Shown piece by piece: positions 1 through 10,300 of a stretch of 64,000 nucleotides of DNA. This DNA comes from Nemertoderma westbladi. Lineage: Eukaryota; Xenacoelomorpha; Nemertodermatida; Nemertodermatidae. Made by a program: the position numbers and the translations under genes. Where the stretch lies: positions 1 through 64,000 of the forward strand of contig JAUCBJ010008009.1 in the NCBI GenBank assembly GCA_032718475.1. Reading direction: 5' to 3'. The notes beneath the pieces were generated by a model. That model saw only the letters and a program-made list of their open reading frames with translations, did no database searches and was not told the DNA's origin. How positions within the stretch are numbered: position 1 is the first letter of the stretch; each line of letters begins with the position of its first letter.

Positions 1-189
1 ACTAATTGGATTATACCCGGTTACGAATTTTTGTTTCCGGTTACAGATTGGAGGACCCGGATAGATAGTAGCGGATAAACAACAACTAGCTGAAATTAGT
101 AACAAGTTTTGTTTATTGTTTTGGTTAGAAAACACCGAAATATTTTGATTCACTTTCCATAGTGTCTGAGTACCATTGAGTCACACACA

Positions 190-210
190 CCCCCCCCCCC
201 CCCCCCCCCC
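190..210. repeat. Homopolymer C run (G on minus strand) at the SGSM3 exon donor
   Basis: Twenty-one consecutive C on the plus strand. On the minus (sense) strand of the SGSM3-type gene this is a G run that starts about 10 nt inside the intron, after the donor GTGGGT and the bases AGGT. Confidence 0.9.
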
Positions 211-220
211 ACCTACCCAC

Positions 221-861
221 CTGCTATCGACTGCCAGGAAGTGTCTCGCTATGCGAATAACGTGTTCCCTCAACTCCGACACCAACTCTGTCTGTACGAC
301 ATTCTTAGATTTACTTCCGGTGGACGATGTCGTCTCCTCCAGACTCCCGCCGGACGGCCAAAACAAACTCAACATACTCCGCGCCCTCTTCATCGAGCGG
401 CGTCGTATCGATTGGAGCGGGACGTAGCCGGAATCGGGATTGATCAACGAGCCCTGCTCCGCCATGATGTACGCCAAGTGTTTGCGACGCAATGCGTCCA
501 ACCCGACCTCCGATAGACTACCAGCGAGACTGACAGCCTTCTCAATCAGCTCCTCGATGTCGTCTATGGTCTCGGGGAGGTCCGAGAGTTCGTTGAATAT
601 CTGCGCGGAGTTGTCCAGCTGAATGAACTGGAATTGGCGAAGACTGAGCATGGCGAGGGAGACCTGGAAGAGAACCTGGGAGCCTTCGTAGAAGAAGAGG
701 TCCCAGACGCGGAGGAGTACACGGGTGTGGACCACAGAGGCGAAGACAGTGAGGAACCAGTGGAGGGAGATGAGAGAGAGCTCGATGTCGTGGAGGTTGA
801 GAAGGGCGTCCATATCGGGGAGGAGAGAAACTATCAGCTGACGGAGGAGTCGTTGGTCAGC
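221..861 (-). CDS. SGSM3: SGSM3-type TBC-domain protein, third exon in window (end of TBC domain and linker)
   Basis: This minus-strand exon runs from an AG acceptor just right of 861 to a GTGGGT donor at 215-220. It encodes the C-terminal half of the Rab-GAP TBC domain, with the stretches HDIELSLISLHWFLT, LLRVWDLFFYEGS and RRKHLAYIMAEQG, which match my knowledge of vertebrate SGSM3 (RUTBC3). SGSM3 binds Rab/Rap GTPases and in vertebrates carries an SH3 and a RUN domain after this point; those exons would lie beyond the left edge. The exon ends within a codon after Ser (phase 2). The sequence between the TBC domain and the SH3 domain is Ser/Arg-rich and less conserved, as expected. Translation past the donor gives a poly-Gly run from the homopolymer, which is intron. 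Family assignment is confident; orthology against SGSM1/2 rests on remembered sequence. Confidence 0.9.
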
Positions 862-1130
862 CTAAAAATATTGTAGTTAATCAAAAACGGTGAAAAACAA
901 TATAAGTTAAGTTAACAGGAAGGGAGTAACTTAAATATATAATTATTAACAAAGTAATATAAGGAGAACAGAGAGGAAGAAAGGAAACAGTAAAAAAAGT
1001 AAAACGAGCTAAAAAAATGATAAAATAAAGAAAATTCTGAGTCCTGAATTTATTGTACAGTACATAGAATTAAACAATTAATTACAAAAAATAATTATTT
1101 TGGACATTCAGTTTTAAGATGGTAAATGGG
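862..1130. other. SGSM3 intron, unique part
   Basis: AT-rich intron between the exon ending at 861 and the minisatellite. The acceptor TTTTTAG on the minus strand abuts the exon. No gene or RNA is seen in it. Confidence 0.6.
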
Positions 1131-4100
1131 GTTGGCGCTACTCCTATCTGCTACCCGAAGGTAGGGGTGGGCGCTACTCCTATCTGCTACCCGAAGGTAG
1201 GGGTGGGCGCTACTCCTATCTGCTACCCGAAGGTAGGGGTGGGCGCTACTCCTATCTGCTACCCGAAGGTAGGGGTGGGCGCTACTCCTATCTGCTACCC
1301 GAAGGTAGGGGTGGGCGCTACTCCTATCTGTTACCCGAAGGTAGGGGTGGGCGCTACTCCTATCTGCTACCCGAAGGTAGGGGTGGGCGCTACTCCTATC
1401 TGCTACCCGAAGGTAGGGGTGGGCGCTACTCCTATCTGCTACCCGAAGGTAGGGGTGGGCGCTACTCCTATCTGCTACCAGAAGGTAGGGGTGGGCGCTA
1501 CTCCTATCTGCTACCCGAAGGTAGGGGTGGGCGCTACTCCTATCTGCTACCCGAAGGTAGGGGTGGGCGCTACTCCTATCTGCTACCCGAAGGTAGGGGT
1601 GGGCGCTACTCCTATCTGCTACCCGAAGGTAGGGGTGGGCGCTACTCCTATCTGCTACCAGAAGGTAGGGGTGGGCGCTACTCCTATCTGCTACCCGAAG
1701 GTAGGGGTGGGCGCTACTCCTATCTGCTACCCGAAGGTAGGGGTGGGCGCTACTCCTATCTGCTACCCGAAGGTAGGGGTGGGCGCTACTCCTATCTGCT
1801 ACCCTAAGGTAGGGGTGGGCGCTACTCCTATCTGCTACCCGAAGGTAGGGGTGGGCGCTACTCCTATCTGCTACCCGAAGGTAGGGGTGGGCGCTACTCC
1901 TATCTGCTACCCGAAGGTATGGGTGGGCGCTACTCCTATCTGCTACCCGAAGGTAGGGGTGGGCGCTACTCCTATCTGCTACCCTAAGGTAGGGGTGGGC
2001 GCTACTCCTATCTGCTACCCGAGGGTAAGGGTGGACGCTACTCCTATCTGCTACCCCAAGGTAGGGGTGGGCGCTACTCCTATCTGCTACCCGAGGGTAA
2101 GGGTGGACGCTACTCCTATCTGCTACCCCAAGGTAGGGGTGGGCGCTACTCCTATCTGCTACCCGAAGGTAGGGGTGGGCGCTACTCCTATCTGCTACCC
2201 GAAGGTAGGGGTGGGCGCTACTCCTATCTGCTACCCGAAGGTAGGGGTGGGCGCTACTCCTATCTGCTACCCGAAGGTAGGGGTGGGCGCTACTCCTATC
2301 TGCTACCCGAAGGTAGGGGTGGGCGCTACTCCTATCTGCTACCCGAAGGTAGGGGTGGGCGCTACTCCTATCTGCTACCCGAAGGTAGGGGTGGGCGCTA
2401 CTCCTATCTGCTACCCGAAGGTAGGGGTGGGCGCTACTCCTATCTGCTACCCGAAGGTAGGGGTGGGCGCTACTCCTATCTGCTACCCCAAGGTAGGGGT
2501 GGGCGCTACTCCTATCTGCTACCCGAAGGTAGGGGTGGGCGCTACTCCTATCTGCTACCCGAAGGTAGGGGTGGGCGCTACTCCTATCTGCTACCCGAAG
2601 GTAGGGGTGGGCGCTACTCCTATCTGCTACCCGAAGGTAGGGGTGGGCGCTACTCCTATCTGCTACCCGAAGGTAGGGGTGGGCGCTACTCCTATCTGCT
2701 ACCCGAAGGTAGGGGTGGGCGCTACTCCTATCTGCTACCCGAAGGTAGGGGTGGGCGCTACTCCTATCTGCTACCCCAAGGTAGGGGTGGGCGCTACTCC
2801 TATCTGCTACCCGAAGGTAGGGGTGGGCGCTACTCCTATCTGCTACCCGAAGGTAGGGGTGGGCGCTACTCCTATCTTGCTACCCGAAGGTAGGGGTGGG
2901 CGCTACTCCTATCTGCTACCCGAAGGTAGGGGTGGGCGCTACTCCTATCTGCTACCCGAAGGTAGGGGTGGGCGCTACTCCTATCTGCTACCCGAAGGTA
3001 GGGGTGGGCGCTACTCCTACCTGCTACCAGAAGGTAGAGGTGGGCGCTACTCCTATCTGGTACCCTAAGGTAGGGGTGGGCGCTACTCCTATCTGCTACC
3101 CGAAGGTAGGGGTGGGCGCTACTCCTATCTGCTACCCGAAGGTAGGGGTGGGCGCTACTCCTATCTGCTACCCGAAGGTAGGGGTGGGCGCTACTCCTAT
3201 CTGCTACCCCAAGGTAGGGGTGGGCGCTACTCCTATCTGCTACCCCAAGGTAGGGGTGGGCGCTACTCCTATCTGCTACCCGAGGGTAAGGGTGGACGCT
3301 ACTCCTATCTGCTACCCCAAGGTAGGGGTGGGCGCTACTCCTATCTGCTACCCGAAGGTAGGGGTGGGCGCTACTCCTATCTGCTACCCGAAGGTAGGGG
3401 TGGGCGCTACTCCTATCTGCTACCCGAAGGTAGGGGTGGGCGCTACTCCTATCTGCTACCCGAAGGTAGGGGTGGGCGCTACTCCTATCTGTCTACCCGA
3501 AGGTAGGGGTGGGCGCTACTCCTATCTGCTACCCCAAGGTAGGGGTGGGCGCTACTCCTATCTGCTACCCGAAGGTAGGGGTGGGCGCTACTCCTATCTG
3601 CTACCCGAAGGTAGGGGTGGGCGCTACTCCTATCTGCTACCCGAAGGTAGGGGTGGGCGCTACTCCTATCTGCTACCCGAAGGTAGGGGTGGGCGCTACT
3701 CCTATCTGCTACCCGAAGGTAGGGGTGGGCGCTACTCCTATCTGCTACCCGAAGGTAGGGGTGGGCGCTACTCCTATCTGCTACCCCAAGGTAGGGGTGG
3801 GCGCTACTCCTATCTGCTACCCGAAGGTAGGGGTGGGCGCTACTCCTATCTGCTACCCGAAGGTAGGGGTGGGCGCTACTCCTATCTGCTACCCGAAGGT
3901 AGGGGTGGGCGCTACTCCTATCTGCTACCCGAAGGTAGGGGTGGGCGCTACTCCTATCTGCTACCCGAAGGTAGGGGTGGGCGCTACTCCTATCTGCTAC
4001 CCGAAGGTAGGGGTGGGCGCTACTCCTATCTGCTACCCGAAGGTAGGGGTGGGCGCTACTCCTATCTGCTACCCGAAGGTAGGGGTGGGCGCTACTCCTA

Positions 4101-5525
4101 TCTGCTACCCGAAGGTAGGGGTGGGCGCTACTCCTATCTGCTACCCGAAGGTAGGGGTGGGCGCTACTCCTATCTGCTACCAGAAGGTAGGGGTGGGCGC
4201 TACTCCTATTTGCTACCAGAAGGTAGGGGTGGGCGCTACTCCTATCTGCTACCCGAAGGTAGGGGTGGGCGCTACTCCTATCTGCTACCCGAAGGTAGGG
4301 GTGGGCGCTACTCCTATCTGCTACCCGAAGGTAGGGGTGGGCGCTACTCCTATCTGCTACCCGAAGGTAGGGGTGGGCGCTACTCCTATCTGCTACCAGA
4401 AGGTAGGGGTGGGCGCTACTCCTATCTGCTACCCGAAGGTAGGGGTGGGCGCTACTCCTATCTGCTACCCGAAGGTAGGGGTGGGCGCTACTCCTATCTG
4501 CTACCCGAAGGTAGGGGTGGGCGCTACTCCTATTTGCTACCAGAAGGTAGGGCTGGGCGCTACTCCTATTTGCCACCAGAAGGTAGGGGTGGGCGCTACT
4601 CCTATCTGCTACCCGAAGGTAGGGGTGGGCGCTACTCCTATCTGCTACCCGAAGGTAGGGGTGGGCGCTACTCCTATCTGCTACCCGAAGGTAGGGCTGG
4701 GCGCTACTCCTATCTGTTACCCTAAGGTAGGGGTGGGCGCTACTCCTATTTGCTACCAGAAGGTAGGGGTGGGCGCTACTCCTATCTGTTACCCTAAGGT
4801 AGGGGTGGGCGCTACTCCTATCTGTTACCCGAAGGTAGGGGTGGGCGCTACTCCTATCTGCTACCCGAAGGTAGGGGTGGGCGCTACTCCTATCTGCTAC
4901 CCGAAGGTAGGGGTGGGCGCTACTCCTATCTGCTACCCAAAGGTAGGGGTGGGCGCTACTCCTATCTGCTACCCGAAGGTAGGGGTGGGCGCTACTCCTA
5001 TCTGCTACCCGAAGGTAGGGGCTGGGCGCTACTCCTATCTGCTACCCAAAGGTAGGGGCTGGGCGCTACTCCTATCTGCTACCCGAAGGTAGGGGTGGGC
5101 GCTACTCCTATCTGCTACCCCAAGGTAGGGGTGGGCGCTACTCCTATCTGCTACCCCAAGGTAGGGGTGGGCGCTACTCCTATCTGCTACCCGAAGGTAG
5201 GGGTGGGCGCTACTCCTATCTGCTACCCGAAGGTAGGGGTGGGCGCTACTCCTATCTGCTACCCCAAGGTAGGGGTGGGCGCTACTCCTATCTGCTACCC
5301 GAAGGTAGGGGTGGGCGCTACTCCTATCTGCTACCCGAAGGTAGGGGTGGGCGCTACTCCTATCTGCTACCCGAAGGTAGGGGTGGGCGCTACTCCTATC
5401 TGCTACCCGAAGGTAGGGGTGGGCGCTACTCCTATCTGCTACCCGAAGGTAGGGGTGGGCGCTACTCCTAGTCTGCTACCCGAAGGTAGGGGTGTGCGCT
5501 ACTCCTATCTGCTACCCGAAGGTAG
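1131..5525. repeat. 36-bp minisatellite, about 122 tandem copies, inside an SGSM3 intron
   Basis: The 36-bp unit begins GCGCTACTCCTATCTGCT and continues through ACCCGAAGG to TAGGGGTGG. Most copies are identical. Recurrent variants change CCCGAAGG to CCAGAAGG, CCCCAAGG or CCCTAAGG. A distinct variant, GAGGGTAAGGGTGGAC, occurs near 2022, 2090 and 3285, followed each time by a CCCCAAGG copy, so pairs of units were amplified together. Single-base indels at about 2876, 3491, 5031, 5059 and 5470 shift the register. Because 36 is a multiple of 3 and the unit lacks stops in several frames, it makes open frames of hundreds of codons on both strands; these are not genes. It lies in the intron between the exons at 5568-5873 and 221-861. 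Confidence 0.98.
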
Positions 5526-5567
5526 TTAATATTGGCAATAAATATTATATAGACCCCAGTTGCTTAC

Positions 5568-5873
5568 CTGGATACCTAGCAACGTGTTGCTATAGTAACT
5601 CGCCGGCAGTAGGTTCTCTATGATGGTGGCCATCATCCAGAAGACGGCCTCCTCCTCCATAAAGAGCAGCAGGTTGGCGGCCACCATGCCGGTCCCCTGG
5701 CAGTATCCGATGTCGGTATACAGCCAGGCGACGGCACGAAGAATCCGACGCAGTTTGCCGACTCCGACGGACTCGGACGTGCTGAAACATCCGTTGTTGG
5801 GCATCGTTCGCAGCAGGTCCTTCTCGATCTGGCGCGCGCAGGGCGCCGTCTCCAATGAAACCGTCGCGCGGAC
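5568..5873 (-). CDS. SGSM3: SGSM3-type TBC-domain protein, second exon in window (catalytic TBC motifs)
   Basis: This 306-nt exon is bounded by an ATTAG acceptor (plus-strand CTAAT at 5874) and a GTAAGC donor (5562-5567), both phase 0. It encodes the two catalytic signatures of TBC Rab-GAPs: IEKDLLRT with the arginine finger, and [10 protein letters not shown] with the glutamine finger, so GTPase-activating chemistry appears retained. The order VRATVSL...[13 protein letters not shown]...LLGIQ follows the vertebrate protein closely, ending exactly where ADQRLLRQ in the next exon resumes. The intron downstream (towards lower coordinates) holds the 36-bp minisatellite. Confidence 0.93.
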
Positions 5874-6257
5874 CTAATGTTACGATAATTAATTAATTAG
5901 TAATGCAGAAGACTTGTTACTTTGGGGTTAAAGAATTAACCGTCGTATAGTAACATAGGCTATAATTATTACTATTTAGCTCCAATTGTCTGAGGGTGTG
6001 GTCGAAAAATGGCCAGAATTGTATCCATTTATTTTTTTCAGAATCAAAAAATCGTTGCTATAGTCTATAGACATTCAAGAGGTTAAAAGTTAATTTTCCT
6101 GATAAGGGGGAGGGGAGGGAGGTGGGGCTATTGAATCGACTCAAACAAATTTATCTTTCTCAACAGGGAAAAATATATATTGACTTTAGATTAATTGATT
6201 ATTGTTTTGGTTAGATATTTTAAGCATTTATAAAAGCCCAGAACAAATGAATCTCAC

Positions 6258-6722
6258 CATCTCTTCGTAGGTAAACTCGGAAGTTTTCCGCTTCTCCGAA
6301 GCTCCTGACAATCGGTACCACAGCGCCGCGCGCATGCTGTGCGGAATCCCCGCGCGAACCAACCCACGAAGCTTCTCCGACCGAGGAATAGCGTCCGTGG
6401 ATTTATCCCAACCCAGGTCGCTTTTACACTCGATACTCGTGGAAAACTCGAGATGCGCCTGCCATTTCAGTTTGGTTTGCGAGTCGTCGTCGAGCGGAGC
6501 CCCTCGGAGTTTATTGGAGTTGGGTTCGGCGCCGTCCTCTTCGTCGACACGGAAACCGAATTCGTCGTACCGGAATTCCGGCTGACCAGAGGAATCCTCG
6601 ACGGTGGCGAGTTGGCTGAGAATATCCTGCGGCCACATCGACGCGATGATAGCAGAGAACGGGCCTCCAGGGGGCGGGTTCACGCTGCATTTATCCGTTT
6701 TGTGTATCTGGGGCGGCGCCAT
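6258..6722 (-). CDS. SGSM3: SGSM3-type TBC-domain protein, first coding exon in window
   Basis: The exon ends at GAGATG followed by donor GTGAGA (minus strand), phase 0. It encodes GGPFSAIIASMWPQDI, QPEFRYDEFGFRV, LKWQAHLEF and RSEKLRGLVRAGIPHSMRA, matching the N-terminus and first TBC motif (R...W) of SGSM3. I chose the ATG at 6722 because it places PFSAI..MWPQ near the N-terminus as in vertebrates. The frame stays open upstream to another ATG at 6863, so a 47-residue extension is possible. No stop or frameshift is seen; all three exons keep frame across both introns. Confidence 0.88.
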
Positions 6723-6863
6723 AGCTTTGGCTACACTGCCCGCGCTTACACGCACCCGACCGCGTGGACTTAGTAGCGGCGACTGCTCGTAGAAAGTTAC
6801 GGTTGAAATAATTCTCTGCAGCTTGATGGATTGATCTTCTACGACCAGGAGTGTGGAACGCAC

Positions 6864-7560
6864 TTGGCACTCCCTAGCGATCTATATCATATATCAGTCT
6901 ATTACAAGTTAGCCTAAATTATTAATTATTAAACTACTGTAAAAATATTGTCAAAATTTGAAAAATAAGCCTACGCTACGCGCGTACAGGTGTAACCATA
7001 CCAGATTACTACTACCGGTACCTTTTGCCTAGCCCTACTGCCCTAGACTAATTAAACATTATTTTAAGTTTATAACTACCCGCTGTACCGAGCTCAGTCC
7101 TAAGGGGTAAGGCCCCACCACAACATAATTAATGGCCCCTGTTTGCATGGTTTGCAAGTATGTATTCACAGAATCAAGGGTTCTATTCCAGTATTCTATT
7201 GATCATTTCTGTATTTACTGCTGTACTGCACCGGTAACTTAATTATTGATAGATCATTATTATATAATGTAAAGTAGGTACTGGCACTGAGCACTGCGGC
7301 CCACAACCAACAACCAGTTCAGAACTTGGCTTATACTGTTATAAGACATCAAAAATCCAAGGAGTGGAAATTAGCAGTGTTAATTAAATAAGGCCATATA
7401 ACAGGTAAACTGTAGCAAGAAATTGGTTATATTTTCAGATTGAATAATTTGATTGCATTTCGAACTTCGAAGTGATGATCTTTCATCATGTGTATATTGC
7501 TGATACCGATTTTGTAATGACTTTCGATACATGCATAGTAAAATATTAGTAATAGATTGG
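6864..7560. other. Upstream flank of the SGSM3-type gene
   Basis: AT-rich non-coding DNA with TACCGGTA-type palindromes near 7014. It should hold the promoter or 5' UTR of the minus-strand gene, but I see no clear TATA box or initiator. Confidence 0.4.
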
Positions 7561-7912
7561 GGCTCGGTGACAGTTAGACCTCAATGAGACCCATTCAGCC
7601 ATTGGGTATCATCTATGCATGGGTGTCATTGGTGCCGGACTAATTATGGTAATGAATGGGAGATTATTTTAGGCTCATTCGGCTAATTAAACACTAATTT
7701 GTAATTGGCAGGTGTCATCAATTAATTAGTACGAGTAAACCCTAATAGGTGTCTTATGACTCCCCAATAGGGTTTAATTGATTTTCCTAATTAATTCGAC
7801 AGAATTATAACCTTAAATTTGGTATGCCTATAAAAGAATATAGGATTGCAATTTTTCAGGCGAAAAAGTAAATAAAAATATTTTTGGTGGAATTTCTTAA
7901 GTTTTATTACAT

Positions 7913-9158
7913 GTGTTGAAAGATTATCGACGTAGAAAAGGTTTGAAGAATTATCAAAAAAGAAAGACAGGCATCTGGCTGTTATCTTTGTTGACTTCTT
8001 CAAGGCCTTTGATTCAGTCTCTCGCTCACGTATGTTCAGCATACTTTCATTATATGGGATTCCTGATGAAATTATTGCAGCAATCAGATCAGTATACGAT
8101 GGTTCGACAACATTTGTGTCTACTGTTGACGGTGACACAGAACCATTTGAAGTGTTATGGGGCGTCCTCCAAGGAGACACACTTGCACCATTCTTGTTCA
8201 TTATTGTGGTTGACTATGTTCTACGCATGTCCTTAGATCATCATAATGATGATGGGGTGATGATAACTCCACCTACTGGCTCCAGAAGTCGAGGAAATCC
8301 TGCCAAGTACCTAACTGATCTAGACTTTGCTGATGACTTAGGAGTATACTCTCAGAATCATTAGAGGGAGCCCAACGGCTCCTCAGCTCAATAGAACATG
8401 CTGCTTCTAGTGTTGGTCTTTTTATTAACTCCAGAAAGACCAAAATTTTGACAGTTAACTTTGAAAGTCCTCAGCAAGTCTCTGATCGGATGAGCATAAG
8501 CTCAAAGGATGGTATGCTTGAGCATGTGGACGACTTCTGTTACCTGGGATCATGGATCCGGAAGTCAGGACCTTCGAATACGTAAGGGAACGGCATGGGC
8601 AGCCTTGAATAGGCTTTCCAGGATTTGGAAATCACCGAGAATTAATCGGAAACTTAAGGTCCGATTATTTAGAGCAGCAGTAGTTCCAGTACTCCTCTAC
8701 GGGAGTCCATGCTGGGCTCTAACTGCTGAGGACACCAAATCTCTGGATGGCACATTCACAAGAATGCTACGCCGGGTTCATTGTGTCAAGTACAATGCAC
8801 ACATCTCCAACCAGACACTATATAACATTGGAGGTATCTCATTGGGGGTTCCCCCAAGCTTGACACTAGAACAAAATCGCCTCCGCTTTGCAGGACATTG
8901 CTTTCGCCGTGAGGACCAGCCAGTGCATAATCTTGTACTTTGGCAGCCTCATGGAGTGAATAAGCATGGTGGACAGCCCATGACTTTCTTGAGACGCATC
9001 TTAAAGGACACTGGTCTTGAAGATGCGGATGATCTAGCAAATGTCATGGGTGACATTTGCTGGGTTGGTCATGGGTTGTGGCGGTGCAATTTTGTTGACA
9101 AGCCGGCACAGCATTCTTAAAAATGCAGCTGCAATGCAGCATGCCGATCCTAGTAGTA
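7913..9158 (+). pseudogene. 5'-truncated LINE reverse transcriptase fragment (copy 1)
   Basis: Broken non-LTR reverse transcriptase. Motifs seen in shifting frames are HLAVIFVDFFKAFDSVSR (motif A), GVLQGDTLAPFLF (motif B), LTDLDFADDLGV (motif C, catalytic ADD), LLYGSPCWALTAEDTKSLDG and RLRFAGHCFRRED near the C-terminus. Frameshifts occur at about 8350 and 8565. The 3' end, GCCGATCCTAGTAGTA, is the same as in the copy at 41526-42502, so this is the true LINE terminus; it lacks a poly(A) tail. The family resembles EEP-endonuclease LINEs of the I/RTE-like groups, which I cannot separate by eye. Confidence 0.85.
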
Positions 9159-9199
9159 CAGTTGTAGCACGTAATTTGAGCATAATCCATGCGCTCACT

Positions 9200-9690
9200 C
9201 TGATACTGAAAAGTTATTGCAACTTTAGTGTCTGTAAGGCAAGGCGTACTCCAAAAGGGAACTCAACAGCTCAATATCCAATATTCTGATATGTTGTTAA
9301 GCAGCTCTTTAGTCTGTTAGTAACAGTACAGTACGTAATAATTATTCGAGAACACTGAATAAATCATTTATTGATTTAACATTGAGTAAGGAACCATCAG
9401 GAGTTGAAAAGTACAGTACTTTGAATCGCTCGCAGTAACTATGGAAGAAATATAGTAAAATACTATTTTCAATTTATTTTGTAACACTACAGTATATCCG
9501 ATATCGCTCTACTTTTTATTAAAGAATTGATCAACAAAAAGTACCAATAATTTAAGAATAAAATTACGTATTACATGAAAAAAAAAGTTGAAATTTTTTT
9601 CGGTGACGCTCGGTGAATAAAATCTGAAAATGCCCCGTGAATACAGTAGTGAAAAAAAGTTATACTTTTTTCCCATGTAATATAAAATTA
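9200..9690. repeat. Dispersed repeat, homologous to 38930-39370
   Basis: The segment shares extended similarity with the interior of the hAT-type element at 38.6-40.9 kb: CAATATCCAATATT, TTCGAGAACACT, AACATTGAGTAAGG, ATCAGGAGTTGAA, TATTAAAGAATTGA and a final TACTTTTTTCCCATGTAATA occur in the same order. A weaker third copy is near 23480-23640 (CCTCGAGAATAGTG). No coding potential is seen. Confidence 0.75.
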
Positions 9691-9699
9691 TTACATTCA

Positions 9700-10300
9700 G
9701 TAATATTGACAATTTGCATAGTGGACTGTCACTCTGTAAGGCCTTTGTAATATAATAATAAAGGATTACGAAACAGTGTTAATCACTTGCTCAACAATGT
9801 TAGATCAGTATATGGTGCGGTGGGACCCACAAAAACCATGCCGTACCATACCGTAGCCGATTTTCCCTCATTCTTTTACCGGTAGTAAAAACTGATTTAT
9901 TTTACAAATTTCTTACATTTAAAATTGAATATTATGACTTTGGCACTTTAGTGTCAAAAATCTTTTTTTACAATTTCGGATCGGTTCCGGTTCGGCAAAA
10001 TTTTAAATTCGGTCGATTCATAGACAAAATGACGCTGTGGCACCCAGAATGAATGTCAGTGAGGTCTAATTGTCACCGACCTGCCCAAAGAAGGTATCAT
10101 TAAATGAAACCTTTTCCCTAAAGCTACAAATTACTATTAGCTACTTATTTTTTATTTATTTAATTGTATTTATTTTTATTCATTTAATTGTACTATTTTT
10201 TAATTTTATAGTTATTATTTTTTCAATTTAATTTTATGGGTTTATTTAAAATAGCAATATTCACTATGATGTCATTTTGAGAAGCAATATATACCATATC
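9700..10300. other. Intergenic AT-rich DNA
   Basis: No gene is seen. It contains the right arm of the possible inverted-repeat element and a T-rich tract with ATTTATTT repeats at about 10145-10240. Confidence 0.5.

Larger units (their letters stand above)
7566..10080. mobile_element. Possible inverted-repeat element enclosing a LINE fragment
   Basis: CTCGGTGACAGTTAGACCTC at about 7563 recurs in inverted orientation at about 10059-10078 (GAGGTCTAATTGTCACCGAC), with further similarity inside (ATGAGACCCATTCAG against CACTGACATTCATTC). The pair could be terminal repeats of one roughly 2.5 kb element that later received the LINE fragment at 7.9-9.16 kb. I could not find a convincing TSD. Confidence 0.35.

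Noticed and set aside
181-813. C-terminal poly-Gly extension of the SGSM3 exon
   Set aside because: A donor GTGGGT lies before the G run, so those glycines are intronic read-through.
1131-5525. CRISPR-like array
   Set aside because: Units are contiguous without unique spacers and the genome is an animal's.
1119-5529. Very long open reading frames of up to 649 codons on both strands across the minisatellite
   Set aside because: They follow from a stop-free 36-bp tandem unit, change frame at single-base indels, and lie in an intron of the SGSM3-type gene.
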